The notes under the pieces: generated by a model | The model's input: the letters and a program-made list of their open reading frames with translations, nothing else | Database searches by the model: none | Told to the model about the DNA's origin: nothing | Made by a program: the position numbers and the translations under genes | NCBI GenBank assembly: GCA_036785325.1 | Contig: JAXIVH010000041.1 | Coordinates: 2,608,001-2,672,000 of the forward strand | Direction: 5' to 3' | DNA length: 64,000 nt | Origin: Urophycis tenuis | Taxonomy: Eukaryota > Chordata > Actinopteri > Gadiformes > Phycidae | Shown: positions 48,124 to 57,019 of the stretch, one piece after another | Layout of the letters: each line of letters begins with the position of its first letter | Numbering within the stretch: the stretch's first letter is position 1

Positions 48124-49303
48124 TTCGTTAGAGTTATCTCGATGACCCCCCCCCACCTCATCCAACGACTCGGTAGTTGAATAGGGGATCAAAGGCAGTT
48201 GCACTCGCCAATATCTAGTCATCCGCAGCTCTCTTTTCCCATATTACCAAGAATGAAGTAAAACGAAATGGTTATCTGTCTTGTTGTGATATAACCGCTG
48301 ATTTGGAGATATAGACTTGTTTTTCCTTTTCCCAAAGGTTTTCTTTGTTCCAAGATGGAGGTCAATCTAGTTTGATTGAAGGTACTTCCAATGCATTGGT
48401 ATATTTACTTATTTGAATAAAGACGAGTCACAGCTGGAGTGAGACTTTTCTTTTCCATTTCTATTTTAGTATAAACGTGCTATCGAAATATTAGGACACG
48501 TCATCAGTAGTGGACCCTGGGATCATAGGGTGTTTCTGGCCATTGTCACTATACACCCTCACCCGAGGGAGGCCCCCCCGAGAGTGATCAATTCTCAAGG
48601 TGTGTCGTTTCCGAAATGGAATTGGTATTGGGTTTAAGCTTTTTTAGGAGTGATCATTTGTTGAGGTAACGTCGAGGTAAGTAAAGGTAAGTAAAACACT
48701 TTTTAGGATACATTGTTTTGGTTATGGAGAGGAGGGGGCACATACTTACCCCCTGACCAGCACAAACCAGTTGTTAACACCGCTAGGTAGCCCTGGTTTG
48801 GCCAATCAGGGCCGGAGCTTGGTTCTTGTCCTCTGTTGGGTCCAGATGAACTAGCAGAAAACTGGGGTCACGAAGGACCGAGGCCAGCCGTGACAAAGCA
48901 CTGCCTCCACGGTCCCCCAATGCAGCTATCCTCAGCGATGGGTGTCCAGACCTAGGAAAGACCAAGACCAGCCCCGACCAGCGGTGCCTTCCCAGTCGGT
49001 CCCAGGGTAGGAAAGGCCAAGGCCAGCCGCGACTAAGCACTGCCTCCCTGGCCCCTCCAGGACCCCATGCCGAACAGCCTGTTAATAACAATTCCTGTGC
49101 CCCATACACCGCGCGACTACAGAGATTGTGTAGGAAGTTGACCTTAGAGAAGACTCAATGGCTTACTTTCCTCACCCAAAACAACAATTTCTTGGGGTAG
49201 TCTATTCTCGCCGTAGGTACTTCGGTAATGGGTTTTTTTGTGAAAAGTTTTCCGGATGAAATGCATGCTGGGTAATTGTCTTCTTCCTCCAATATGTCAA
49301 GTG

Positions 49304-50143
49304 TAGGTTAAGGTTAGGGTAGATTTAGGGGTAGAGTTAGCAGTTAACCTTAACGTTAGGTTTGAAGTAAATGGGAGGGGTTGCGGTTAGGGTTAAGGTT
49401 AGGGCTGAGGTTAGGGTTAGGTATAAGGTTACGGTTTAGGGTTAAGGTTAGGGTTAAGGTTAGGGTTATGGTTAGGGCTAAGGTTAGGGCTAAGGTTAGA
49501 GTAAGGGTTAGGGTTAGCGTTACGGTTAGGGTAAGGTTAGGGTTAGGGTTAGAGGTTAGGGGTTAGGGTTAAGATGAGGGCTGAGGTTAGGGTTAAGGTT
49601 AGGGCTGAGGTTAGGGTTAGGTTTAAGGTTATGGATAAGGTTAGGGTTGGGGTTACGGCTGAGATTGGGGTTAAGGTTAGGGTTGAGATTAGGGTTAGTG
49701 TTATGGATAAGGTTAGGTTAAGTGTTAGGGCCAAGGTTAGGGTTAAGGTTATGGTTAAGATTAGGGTTAGGGCTAGAATTAGGGTTAGGGCTAAGGTTAG
49801 GGTTAGGGTTATGGCTGAGGTTAGGGTTAAGGTTAGGTTTGAGGTTAGTGTTAAGGTTAGGGCCAAGGTTAGGTTTAGGGTTAAGGTTAGGGTTAGGGCT
49901 AAGGTTAGGGTTAGGGTTATGGCTGAGGCTAGGGTTAGGGCTAAAGTTAGGGCAAAGGTTAGAGTTAGGGTTAGCGTTAGAGTTAGGGTAGGGTTAGTGT
50001 TGGAGGTTAGGGTAGGCTTAGGGTTAGAGTTAGAGTAGGGGTTAGGGTTAGAGTTAGAGTAGGGGTTAGGGTTAGTGTTAAGGCTAAGGTTAGGGGTTGA
50101 GGTTAGTGTTAAGATTAGGGCCAAGGTAAGGGTTAGTGTTAGG
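49304..50143 (+). repeat. Hexamer array of M3, part before the LINE
   Basis: Same variant order as M2 and M4-M6. It stops in the middle of AGTGTTAGGG, where the LINE has inserted. Confidence 0.93.
50136..50143. repeat. Target-site duplication, left copy (GTGTTAGG)
   Basis: GTGTTAGG here and at 55072-55079 flank the LINE. The empty site AAGGGTTAGTGTTAGGGTTGAG can be read directly in M2 and M6 (M4 has the variant GGATTG), which confirms the duplication. Confidence 0.88.
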
Positions 50144-50173
50144 CAAGGCAAGGCAAGGCAAGTTTATTTGTAT

Positions 50174-50207
50174 AGCACAATTCAGCAGCAAGGCAATTCA
50201 TTGTGCT
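50174..50207 (-). other. LINE 3' UTR stem-loop
   Basis: AGCACAAT (50174-50181) and ATTGTGCT (50200-50207) form a perfect 8-bp stem with an 18-base loop, close to the 3' end repeats. L2-type elements are known to use a 3'-terminal stem-loop for template recognition by their reverse transcriptase (described for eel UnaL2). The position and the AAATAAACTTGCCTTG end fit that role. No experimental support comes from this sequence. Confidence 0.7.
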
Positions 50208-50379
50208 TTACATACATAAAAGCATTAAAATACAATAAAAGCATAGCAAAAAAAATAAAAAAAAATAAAAGAAAATAAAAAAAAAATAACACATACATAC
50301 ATACATACATATACAGCATTAAAAGCATTGAAATTAAAATACAAGCATAAAAAGGAAATTAAAACATGTTAAGATAAGC
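50208..50379 (-). other. LINE 3' UTR, A-rich and CATA-repeat part
   Basis: On the + strand a TAAAAGCAT/AATAAAA-rich stretch and a short (CATA)n tract (about 50291-50310) lie between the stem-loop and the ORF2 stop codon. No other signal seen. Confidence 0.6.
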
Positions 50380-53328
50380 TTAGGGGAAGGCTGTAGCAAA
50401 CATAAAGGTCTTTAATCTGGATTTAAAAGTGGTGAGTGTTTCAGCAGACCTACAACTTTCTGGCAGTTTGTTCCATATATGTGGCGCGTAAAAACTGAAC
50501 GCTGCCTCTCCATGTTTAGTTCTGACTCTGGGGACAGTAAGCAGACCCGCCCCAGATGACCTGAGAGATCTGGATGGTTCATAGAAAATGAGAAGATCTG
50601 AAATGTACTTTGGTCCCAAACCATTCAGTGCTTTATAAACTAACAGCAGTACTTTAAAGTCAATTCTCTGACAGACAGGAAGCCAATGTAACGATCTGAG
50701 AACTGGAGTAATGTGATCCATTTTCTTAGTTTTTGTGAGGACTCGAGCAGCAGCATTCTGAATTAACTGGAGCTTTCTGATGGACTTTTTTGGGAGACCA
50801 GTGAAGATGCTGTTACAATAGTCGAGCCTACTGAAGATAAATGCGTGGACAAGTTTCTCTAAGTCCTGCTGAGACATCAGTCCTCTGACCCTTGATATAT
50901 TCTTTAAGTGATAGTAGGCAGACTTCGTAATCATTTTAATGTGGCTGCTAAAATTCAGGTCTGAGTCCATGACAACACCTAGATTTCTTGCCTGGTCTGT
51001 GGTTTTTAACATTGCCAGTTGCAGCTGAGCACAAACTTTTAATCGTTCTTCCTTGGCTCCAAAGACAATTATTTCAGTCTTGTCCTTATTCAACTGAAGA
51101 AAATTCTGGCACATCCAATCATTGATTTGGTCAATGCAATTACTCAATGCTTGTATTGGACCATAGTCACCTGGGGTTATTGTTATGTAAATTTGTGTAT
51201 CATCTGCATAATTGTGGTAGCAGATGTCATTTTGCAGGATCTGAGCCAGTGGGAGCATGTAGATGTTAAACAAAAGAGGCCCCAGAATAGAGCCTTGAGG
51301 AACACCACATGTCATTTGCGTTCGTTCAGATGTATAATTACCTAGGGAGACAAAGTAATCTCTGTCTTTCAGGTAGGATTCAAACCAGTTTAACGCTGTG
51401 CCAGAGAGGCCAACCCAATTTTGTAGTCGATCTAACAAAATATTGTGATCAACTGTGTCGAATGCAGCACTGAGATCCAGTAAAACCAAGACTGAAATTT
51501 TGCCACAGTCTGTATTTAAATGGATGTCACTGAGGACTTTAACAAGGGCAGTCTCGGTACTGTGGTGAGGTCGAAATCCTGATTGGAAGACATCGAAACA
51601 GTTGCTTCTTGCTAGGAAGGCATTTAACTGTTGGAAGATAGCCTTTTCAATTATTTTGCTTAGAAATGGGAGGTTTGATATGGGCCTATAATTGTTCATT
51701 TGTGATACATCTAGATTGTTCTTTTTAAGGAGTGGCTTGATAACAGCCGTCTTCAAGGCCTGTGGGAAGATACCTGACAGAAGAGATGTGTTGGTAATTA
51801 ATAAAAGATCTGAGGCCAAGCAATCATAAACACGTTTGAAAAAATTTGTTGGAAGAATATCGAGGCAGCAGGAGGAGGATTTTAGGTGTTCTATAATGTC
51901 TTCTAAAATTTTGTGGTTGATCCGATTAAATTGTGTCATGGTGTATGGGGCTAATTTAGTTGGACAGCTGGCCTGTAGGTGCCCAGGACCGAGGGTAGAG
52001 GGGCTGAGCGACTGTCTAATTTTCAGGATTTTGTCAGTAAAGAAGGTGGAAAATTCATTACAGGCCCTGGTGGAGAGAAGTTCAGGTGCTACAGACACAG
52101 GGGGGTTTGTTAGCCTGTCGACAGTAGTGAACAGGGCTCGTGCATTGTTATTGTTTTTAGCAATGATTTCAGAAAAGAAGGCTTCCCTTGCGTTTTTCAG
52201 ATTAAAGTTATAAATACGGAGTCTCTCTTTATAGATTTCGTAATGGACCTGGAGATTCGTTTTCCGCCATCTGCGTTCAGCTCTTCGACACTCTCTTTTT
52301 CCAGTTCTCACCAATAAAGCATTTCTCCACGGAGATCTTTTCTTACCTTCGACCACCTTCACCCTCATAGGAGCAATTGCATCAATAACATTTTTTGTTT
52401 TGATGTTGAAAAGATCAACAAGCTCATTCACCGAGACACCAGTGAGGACGGGTGTAGAGGAGAATGTCTGAATAAACAATTCACTGGTGTTTTCAGAGAT
52501 ACACCGCCTTGTTATGACTTCACTGAGAGTATTTATTTTTTCCATCGAGATAACACACTCAAAGAAAACACATGAATGGTCAGAGAGAGCAACGTCAATG
52601 ACGCTAACTTTCGAAATGTTCAGACCCTTGGAAATAACTAAGTCCAGGGTGTGCCCTTTGTTGTGTGTGGGCTCCTTCACATGCTGTATGAGTTCAAAGT
52701 TATCAAGGACACAACATAGTTCTTTGGTTCCTCTGCCCTGGGGTTTGTCAACATGAATGTTAAAGTCACCGACAATAACTATACAGTCAAAGTCGACACA
52801 TATAATAGACATTAGCACTGAAAAGTCATCAAAGAAGGTTGAACAGTATTTGGGTGGCCTATAAATATTTAGGAACAAAACTGGAGAGGAGGACTTTAGC
52901 TGCAGAGCCACATACTCAAATGAATCGAAGGATCCGAAAGATGCCTGCTTGCATTGGAGTGAATCATTAAACAAAATGGCTACGCCTCCTCCCCTTTTAT
53001 TCACTCTAGCCTCACTCATGACACTAAAGTTGGGAGGGGCAGCTTCAATAAGAACAGTTCCACTGTTCACTTGATCAAGCCAAGTTTCAGTTAAAAACAA
53101 GCACTCCAGATTGTGCTTGATTATAAAATCATTGATTAAAAAGCTTTTCCCTGCCAATGACCTGATGTTTAGTAAAGCTAGATTAAGTTTATCATCAACC
53201 CTGGGTTTCAGAACATGTTGTAATTGTTTTGGAATAGGCGCTAGATTTGATATGTTTGCTGAAAAAGTTGGGTACTTCTTGTTTGTTCTTCTTCGCTCAG
53301 TTATCACAACAGAAATCTCTGCTTCCAT
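50380..53328 (-). CDS. LINE ORF2: AP endonuclease-reverse transcriptase (982 aa from first AUG)
   Basis: Nicks target DNA and copies the element RNA by target-primed reverse transcription. Numbering is from the AUG at 53328-53326. The N-terminal APE-type endonuclease (about 45-260) keeps LLNIRS (N54), TETWL (E81), NIYRPP (Y156), VGDFNIH (D188, N190), HTLDLV (D229) and SDHS (D250, H251), so all expected catalytic residues are present. The reverse transcriptase (about 525-790) has LDLSAAFDTVDH (D618), CGVPQGSILGPLLF and the catalytic YADD (707-710). The C-terminal part contains HWLPVCQRIDFK and LVYKALNG, typical of L2-type elements. The frame has no stop for 3 kb. It stays open upstream to 53397, directly behind the ORF1 UGA. 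The first codon after TAT-CTG there is TTG, so either the AUG used here, or readthrough or restart at the UGA, must supply the start. Confidence 0.92.
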   Translation of the reverse strand: MEAEISVVITERRRTNKKYPTFSANISNLAPIPKQLQHVLKPRVDDKLNLALLNIRSLAGKSFLINDFIIKHNLECLFLTETWLDQVNSGTVLIEAAPPNFSVMSEARVNKRGGGVAILFNDSLQCKQASFGSFDSFEYVALQLKSSSPVLFLNIYRPPKYCSTFFDDFSVLMSIICVDFDCIVIVGDFNIHVDKPQGRGTKELCCVLDNFELIQHVKEPTHNKGHTLDLVISKGLNISKVSVIDVALSDHSCVFFECVISMEKINTLSEVITRRCISENTSELFIQTFSSTPVLTGVSVNELVDLFNIKTKNVIDAIAPMRVKVVEGKKRSPWRNALLVRTGKRECRRAERRWRKTNLQVHYEIYKERLRIYNFNLKNAREAFFSEIIAKNNNNARALFTTVDRLTNPPVSVAPELLSTRACNEFSTFFTDKILKIRQSLSPSTLGPGHLQASCPTKLAPYTMTQFNRINHKILEDIIEHLKSSSCCLDILPTNFFKRVYDCLASDLLLITNTSLLSGIFPQALKTAVIKPLLKKNNLDVSQMNNYRPISNLPFLSKIIEKAIFQQLNAFLARSNCFDVFQSGFRPHHSTETALVKVLSDIHLNTDCGKISVLVLLDLSAAFDTVDHNILLDRLQNWVGLSGTALNWFESYLKDRDYFVSLGNYTSERTQMTCGVPQGSILGPLLFNIYMLPLAQILQNDICYHNYADDTQIYITITPGDYGPIQALSNCIDQINDWMCQNFLQLNKDKTEIIVFGAKEERLKVCAQLQLAMLKTTDQARNLGVVMDSDLNFSSHIKMITKSAYYHLKNISRVRGLMSQQDLEKLVHAFIFSRLDYCNSIFTGLPKKSIRKLQLIQNAAARVLTKTKKMDHITPVLRSLHWLPVCQRIDFKVLLLVYKALNGLGPKYISDLLIFYEPSRSLRSSGAGLLTVPRVRTKHGEAAFSFYAPHIWNKLPESCRSAETLTTFKSRLKTFMFATAFP

Positions 53329-53391
53329 CGTGGGCCCCGGCCGGTCCTGGGATGAATCATTATAGTAATTGTTTTCACAGCCTGGACCCAA

Positions 53392-53400
53392 CAGATATCA
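53392..53400 (-). other. In-frame UGA between ORF1 and ORF2
   Basis: Minus-strand codons read GTC-TGA-TAT-CTG-TTG. The ORF1 stop (53398-53400) is in the same frame as ORF2, and no other stop separates them. Removing this one codon would give a single frame of about 1500 codons. Possible explanations are programmed readthrough, termination-reinitiation, or a point mutation in an ancestrally fused frame. Confidence 0.75.
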
Positions 53401-54954
53401 GACGGAACTTGGTGTGTTTTGCAAATGAGTGACTGATGTCACTGTGCCTTTTCTAAGTTGTGGAGAGGGGCGTTGGGGGCGGGGGGGCGGGAGGGGAGAG
53501 GCTGGAGGGGGGGCGCGGCTTTGCGTAACTGACGGATGTGGAGGTAGGGGAGGCAATGGGGAGCTCCGGGAAATGGAGGTAGGGAGGGGTGTAAGCAATG
53601 GAGAGCTCCGGGAAATGGAGGTAGGGAGGGGTGTAAGCTCAAGCCTGTAGAAGGGGGGGGTATCTGGGGAGGAGATCAAGCTGGATGGGGTTTGGGGTGC
53701 AGGGGAAGGCTGATTTGATGGTGAAGGGGGATCTAAGGAGGAGATCGAGTTGGATGGGGTTTGGGGTGCAGGGGAAGGCTGATTTGATGGTGAAGGGGGA
53801 TCTGGTGACTTTTCCTCCGAATGATGACGTCTCTCAGGCTGAAGGTCTTCCTGGAGCTGGGGGGGAGGGGGATCTTGTCTACGTTGCTCGCTGTTATCAG
53901 CTCGTTCAGATTCCTGTGGTCTGTTGGCCTTGACAGAGGGAACAGATGGGTGACGCAGGAAATAAAACAAGTTGGAGAGGAACAGTTGTACTCCTGACCT
54001 GTTAAGGAGGACTCCATTTCTCGTAAAAAAGTGTCTGCGGTCCCAGAAAAAGTTAAAATTGTCAATGAAACAAACAGAGCGGGCAGAGCATGTTGAGTAG
54101 AGAAACGTATTCAGATTCATCAATCTGCTAAATTTCTCATCTCCTCTTCGGATCGGTGGCAAAGGCCCACTGATGGTCACCTCAGCCTTCAGGTAGCTGA
54201 CTGTGTTCAACAGGTCAATGAAGTCTTTCTTCAGGACCTCAGACTCACGTTTCACAACATCATTTGTTCCAATGTGCAACACAATGTTTTGGACATTTGG
54301 GTGCTCCTCCACAATATTCCCGATTCTTCTTGTCAAGTCTGACACTGTGTCGTTTGGATAGATCAGCACTTTAGTACTTGTACTGCTTCTCACATTCTTC
54401 AAAGTATAATCACCCACAATCAGAGTCTGAATTAATCGCTTAGGCACAGTTGGCTTTTGCTTTTGCCGTCTATTATCTGGGTTTTGTTCACTCCTTACCC
54501 TCCGGTGTTGGGGCATCCAATAGTCCTGGCCATCTGTTGGATGTCTAGTATCTTGTAGCAGTGGAATAAATCTGTTCTTCAGTTGAACACTTGGTTGGTC
54601 AAGGGGTCCGAAAGAAGTTTTCCCCTTCACAGTTCTCCAAGGCTGTCCTCTGTTCGGTGCCGGGGTAGATGAGGTGTTATGCTGGGATGGTAAGGCAGGC
54701 CACCCAGTGGCATCCAAAATCTCGCTGCGGTGGGCTCTGCCTGACATCCGTTCCCCCTTCTCGCGGGGTGATTTATTCAGCATACGGGCGTCTTGAGTGT
54801 CATCAGGTCCGCGTTTATGAATCCATGGCAAAGTGGTGTCGTTCCCACACTGTCCATTCACTTCCGCGTTCAGTTCTAAGCGATTAATTTTGCTCTCTAT
54901 GACATAAATCTTCTGTAAAAGTTTAGCGTAGTCGTCTGTTGGAAAAGGAGGCAT
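53398..54954 (-). CDS. LINE ORF1: coiled-coil, SGNH-like, proline-rich protein (518 aa)
   Basis: Starts at an ATG with A at -3 (CAAGATGCC). Residues 8-33 form a short heptad-like helix (YAKLLQKIYVIESKINRLEL), as in other CR1/L2 ORF1 proteins that multimerise. Residues about 172-335 match the SGNH/GDSL esterase-like domain known from L2/CR1 ORF1: LIVGDY (181-183 GDY), HIGTND (229-232 GTND), ISGPLPP (261-267) and RNGVLLNRSG (312-321). The nucleophile Ser is Tyr183, the catalytic Asp is Asn313 and the His is Leu316, each one base from the canonical codon; Asn231 is kept. Residues 336-500 are rich in Pro, Ser and Arg and contain two internal tandem duplications (DNA periods about 72 bp and 42 bp). 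The family role is RNA or membrane association during retrotransposition. Catalysis is unlikely for this copy. Confidence 0.85.
   Translation of the reverse strand: MPPFPTDDYAKLLQKIYVIESKINRLELNAEVNGQCGNDTTLPWIHKRGPDDTQDARMLNKSPREKGERMSGRAHRSEILDATGWPALPSQHNTSSTPAPNRGQPWRTVKGKTSFGPLDQPSVQLKNRFIPLLQDTRHPTDGQDYWMPQHRRVRSEQNPDNRRQKQKPTVPKRLIQTLIVGDYTLKNVRSSTSTKVLIYPNDTVSDLTRRIGNIVEEHPNVQNIVLHIGTNDVVKRESEVLKKDFIDLLNTVSYLKAEVTISGPLPPIRRGDEKFSRLMNLNTFLYSTCSARSVCFIDNFNFFWDRRHFFTRNGVLLNRSGVQLFLSNLFYFLRHPSVPSVKANRPQESERADNSEQRRQDPPPPQLQEDLQPERRHHSEEKSPDPPSPSNQPSPAPQTPSNSISSLDPPSPSNQPSPAPQTPSSLISSPDTPPFYRLELTPLPTSISRSSPLLTPLPTSISRSSPLPPLPPHPSVTQSRAPPPASPLPPPRPQRPSPQLRKGTVTSVTHLQNTPSSV
53560..53812 (-). 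repeat. Coding minisatellites in ORF1 C-terminal region
   Basis: GAGCTCCGGGAAATGGAGG repeats at 53561 and 53603 (period 42 bp, in frame), and TGGATGGGGTTTGGGGTGC repeats at about 53682 and 53753 (period about 72 bp, in frame). They add 14- and 24-residue Pro/Ser-rich units. Confidence 0.8.
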
Positions 54955-55071
54955 CTTGCAGTCTGCAATTTAGTACCGGAATTAGGATAGAAAGCAATAG
55001 ATAGCGATAGCAATAGCAGAAGCGGGGGAGAGCAGGGAAAAAGCTGCTGCTGCTTCAAGGACTAGAACAGT
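54955..55071 (-). other. LINE 5' UTR
   Basis: 117 bp between the right target duplication and the ORF1 ATG. Minus-strand features are CAGCAGCAGC, a pyrimidine-rich stretch and GCTATTGCTATCGCTATC repeats. It probably holds the internal promoter, but no recognisable core element is visible. Confidence 0.6.
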
Positions 55072-55163
55072 GTGTTAGGGTTGAGTTAGTGTTAGGGCTA
55101 AGGTTAGGCCTATGGTTAGGGTTGGGGTTGAGGTTATCCCTAGGGTTAGAGTTAGAGCTAGAG
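55072..55163 (+). repeat. Target duplication (right copy) and remaining hexamer array of M3
   Basis: GTGTTAGG at 55072-55079 duplicates 50136-50143. The array then continues with the same variants as M4 and M6 (GGCCTATGG, GAGGTTATCCCTAGGG). Confidence 0.88.
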
Positions 55164-55837
55164 ATTGAGGAAGGTAGAGTCAAGGTGAGACAGTCTGTAC
55201 GGACTGAACTCACCCCCGCCGGATCGGGCTAGTACACTCTATCTCCCCCAACTCCCTCATTTCCATGAGGGAAGACAGGGGAGAAGAGATGGGAGGAGTA
55301 TATATATTTAATATATATTTTTTTAGTAAATAAATACATCGAGAGACTCACAGCTGGAGTGGGTTTTAATCTTTGTATTCAAGGTTGTTCCTCCTCTTTT
55401 GATTCCTCGCTGGTGGTGCGTCGTCTCCACCTAGTGGTCGTTTTGTGAAGAAGAGTTATAGAAATAGAAATAGAAATACTCTATTGTTCCCAGGTTGGGA
55501 AATTGCATTAATAGGTAAGTAATAATAATAATAACAATAATAATAGGTAATTGCAATAGTTGGTAAGGTAATCTATATTTAATTTATTTATTTATATTTG
55601 TATATTTATTTAGTCTATTTATTTATTCATTTTTGTTTATTTATTTATTTAGATAAAGAGGATCACAGCTGGAGTGAGTTTTTAGTCTTTGTGTTAAAGG
55701 CTGGTTGCCTTCTTTTGATTCTTCAGTGGTGGTCCATCGCCTCCATCTAGTGGTCGTTTTGTGAATAACAGTTGGAAAGGTAATATAAATGGGTTGTGTA
55801 GAGAGCCCGTTCTTTCGATGGCCCTGGCTCGGTTAGG
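55164..55837. repeat. Extra 674-bp segment of long modules (M3 copy)
   Basis: Present with identical length in M3, M4 and M6 and absent from M2 and M5. It contains two hairpins (55184-55214 and 55253-55272) and two related sub-units of AT-rich DNA with (A)ATAAA, TCACAGCTGGAGTG.G and CTAGTGGTCGTTTTGTGAA (TCACAGCTGG at 55348 and 55663). Between them lies a minus-oriented LINE/SINE-like 3' tail (about 55458-55508: CAATTTCCCAACCTGGGAAC followed by (TTTCTA)n on the minus strand). The AT-rich stretches include (TAA)n and TTTATTTA tracts. The paired ends look like remnants of a repeated 3' end or LTR, not identified. Confidence 0.75.
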
Positions 55838-57019
55838 TTCGTTAGAGTTATCTCGATGACCCCCCCCCCACCTCATCCAACGACTCGGTAGTTGAATAGG
55901 GGATCAAAGGCAGTTGCACTCGCCAATATCTAGTCGTCCGCAGCTCTCTTTTCCCATATTACCAAGAATGAAGTAAAACGAAATGGTTATCTGTCTTGTT
56001 GTGATATAACCGCTGATTTGGAGATATAGACTTGTTTTTCCTTTTCCCAAAGGTTTTCTTTGTTCCAAGATGAAGGTCAATCTAGTTTGAGTGAAGGTAC
56101 TTCCAATGCATTGGTATATTTACTTATTTGAATAAAGACGAGTCACAGCTGGAGTGAGACTTTTCTTTTCCATTTCTATTTTAGTATAAACGTGCTATCG
56201 AAATATTAGGACACGTCATCAGTAGTGGACCCTGGGATCATAGGGTGTTTCTGGCCATTGTCACTATACACCCTCACCCAAGGGAGGCCCCCCCGAGAGT
56301 GATCAATTCTCAAGGTGTGTCGTTTCCGAAATGGAATTGGTATTGGGTTTAAGCTTTTTTAGGAGTGATCATTTGTTGAGGTAACGTCGAGGTAAGTAAA
56401 GGTAAGTAAAACACTTTTTAGGATACATTGTTTTGGTTATGGAGAGGAGGGGGCACATACTTTCCCCCTGACCAGCACAAACCAGTTGTTAACACCGCTA
56501 GGTAGCCCTGGTTTGGCCAATCAGGGCCGGAGCTTGGTTCTTGTCCTCTGTTGGGTCCAGATGAACTAGCAGAAAACTGGGGTCACGAAGGACCGAGGCC
56601 AGCCGTGACAAAGCACTGCCTCCACGGTCCCCCAATGCAGCTATCCTCAGCGATGGGTGTCCAGACCTAGGAAAGACCAAGACCAGCCCCGACCAGCGGT
56701 GCCTTCCCAGTCGGTCCCAGGGTAGGAAAGGCCAAGGCCAGCCGCGACTAAGCACTGCCTCCCTGGCCCCTCCAGGACCCCATGCGGAACAGCCTGTTAA
56801 TAACAATTCCTGTGCCCCATACACCGCGCGACTACAGAGATTGTGTAGGGAGTTGACCTTAGAGAAGACTCAATGGCTTACTTTCCTCACCCAAAACAAC
56901 AATTTCTTGGGGTAGTCTATTCTCGCCGTAGGTACTTCGGTAATGGGTTTTTTTGTGAAAAGTTTTCCGGATGAAATGCATGCTGGGTAATTGTCTTCTT
57001 CCTCCAATATGTCAAGTGT

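Larger units (their letters stand above)
50144..55071 (-). mobile_element. Full-length L2/CR1-clade LINE (4928 bp)
   Basis: Non-LTR retrotransposon on the minus strand. It has a short 5' UTR (54955-55071), ORF1 (53398-54954), ORF2 (50380 to about 53328/53397), and a 3' UTR with a stem-loop ending in tandem CTTGC units (plus-strand CAAGG repeats, 50144-50161). It sits inside the TTAGGG-like array of M3 with an 8-bp target duplication. The ORF1 esterase-like fold, the APE-type endonuclease and the reverse transcriptase order fit the L2/CR1 group of the Jockey superfamily. Both long frames are uninterrupted apart from the UGA between them, which suggests a fairly recent insertion. It is the only copy in the window. 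Confidence 0.93.
48124..55837. repeat. Subtelomeric-type module M3 (long form, split by a LINE)
   Basis: 7714 bp in total. Without the LINE and one copy of its 8-bp duplication it is 2778 bp, matching M4 (2779) and M6 (2784). Parts: non-telomeric 48124-49303; hexamer array 49304-50143; LINE 50144-55071; the rest of the array 55072-55163; extra 674-bp segment 55164-55837. Minus-strand 108-codon frame at 48783-49109. Confidence 0.9.

Noticed and set aside
47482..48222. Long frames of Thr/Leu/Asn/Pro (minus) or Val/Arg/Lys and Leu/Gly (plus) in the hexamer arrays
   Set aside because: Six-base periodicity keeps one codon phase free of stops. These are translations of TTAGGG variants, not proteins.
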